A stretch of DNA of 64,000 nucleotides, from positions 1 through 64,000 of the forward strand of contig CANQJT010000007.1 of assembly GCA_947624325.1 (NCBI GenBank), given 5' to 3'. Positions 63,714-64,000 of the stretch are shown piece by piece. The DNA comes from Candidatus Gastranaerophilales bacterium (GTDB lineage Bacteria > Cyanobacteriota > Vampirovibrionia > Gastranaerophilales > Gastranaerophilaceae). The notes beneath the pieces are model-generated. The model worked only from the letters and a program-made list of their open reading frames with translations. It did not search any database and was not told the origin of the DNA. How positions within the stretch are numbered: position 1 is the stretch's first letter; every line of letters begins with the position of its first letter. The position numbers and the translations under genes are program-made.

Positions 63714-64000
63714 TTGGCACAGCAGAATATATTTGAAGACGGGAAAATAGTTCCTGTTAATATCAGAGAACAGATGAAACAATGTTATATAGACTACGCA
63801 ATGTCGGTTATTATAGGCAGAGCTTTGCCTGACGTGCGTGACGGCTTAAAGCCCGTTCATAGACGTATTTTATTTGCTATGAACGAACTTGGAATGGCGC
63901 CAGATAAACCGTTTAAGAAATGTGCCAGAATAGTCGGTGAAGTTTTAGGTAAATACCACCCCCACGGTGATACTGCCGTTTATGAAGCTTTGGTTCGTAT
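63714..64000 (+). CDS. gyrA: DNA gyrase subunit A (5' part, cut by window end)
   Basis: The open frame from TTG at 63714, with GAGGGG 7 nt upstream, runs off the window. It reads [20 protein letters not shown], then [30 protein letters not shown] in type (here [17 protein letters not shown]) and [21 protein letters not shown], the GyrA start with the quinolone-resistance region. The residue after GKYHPHGD is Thr where many bacteria have Ser. ParC is the only close alternative. Confidence 0.93.
   Translation, partial: MAQQNIFEDGKIVPVNIREQMKQCYIDYAMSVIIGRALPDVRDGLKPVHRRILFAMNELGMAPDKPFKKCARIVGEVLGKYHPHGDTAVYEALVR

Overview
The window is very AT-rich DNA from a Gram-negative-type bacterium. It fits best with the non-photosynthetic gut relatives of Cyanobacteria (Gastranaerophilales, also called Melainabacteria or Vampirovibrionia). 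The support is indirect: a short SSB of cyanobacterial type without an acidic tail, LL-diaminopimelate aminotransferase (DapL), a DUF4330 protein, an IctB-like O-antigen ligase family protein, a heptose-7-phosphate kinase, PPi-dependent phosphofructokinase, and several secreted or membrane proteins with a short N-terminal [ST][FY]KG motif. This assignment is inference; no rRNA gene is present to confirm it.

Layout. Positions 1-6137 form an accessory island against the 3' end of a tRNA-Pro(UGG) gene. It holds iteron-like repeats, a HigB/HigA toxin-antitoxin pair with its operator, an 888-residue protein joining a restriction-type nuclease domain, a P-loop NTPase and an S1-like end, an unknown membrane protein, and a DUF2971 gene whose start is broken by a short poly-A tract. 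A 37-bp imperfect direct repeat lies near each end of this visible part. From 6.5 to 19 kb there is ordinary metabolism and RNA processing: class I fumarase, rsmE, cca, ssb, a D-threonate kinase/PdxA2 pair, a LOG protein, PPi-PFK, then heptose kinase, DUF4330 and O-antigen ligase family genes. From 19 to 34 kb there is a membrane Cache-GGDEF-EAL protein, nagZ with an amylase-like gene, a STAS protein, rsmI, a 3-methyladenine glycosylase, two surface or secreted-type proteins, two paralogous FKG proteins, ugd and a UshA-like phosphoesterase.

The region 35.0-35.7 kb is a tRNA-Pro(GGG) gene flanked upstream by three truncated copies of its own 5' end and downstream by two truncated copies of its own 3' end, each separated by short structured inserts with exact 112-bp and 132-bp periods. 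The same 5' arrangement, with the same insert families but with the 5' end of the local tRNA, occurs at the tRNA-Pro(UGG) gene at 6.2 kb. This is the most unusual structure in the window. Related-looking GC-rich hairpin islands lie at 50.35 and 62.1 kb.

From 36 to 64 kb come galE, a glycosyltransferase, a coiled-coil/calcium-repeat protein, an SGNH hydrolase, a YhaO/YhaN (SbcDC-like) pair, bioF-bioG-bioC, comM, the L-serine dehydratase operon, dapL, a GltA-type oxidoreductase, an Ala-rich membrane protein, a flippase-like protein, an RpoZ-like protein, rpsT, a duplicated FKG protein, rdgB, uppS, a WG-repeat protein and the start of gyrA.

Neighbouring genes that act together include toxin and antitoxin, dtnK and pdxA2, hldA with the O-antigen ligase family gene, bioF/G/C, sdaAB/sdaAA, and uppS/rdgB. 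Both tRNA genes lack an encoded CCA end, matching the presence of cca. Several genes have a -10 box only 6-8 nt before the start codon, suggesting leaderless mRNAs.
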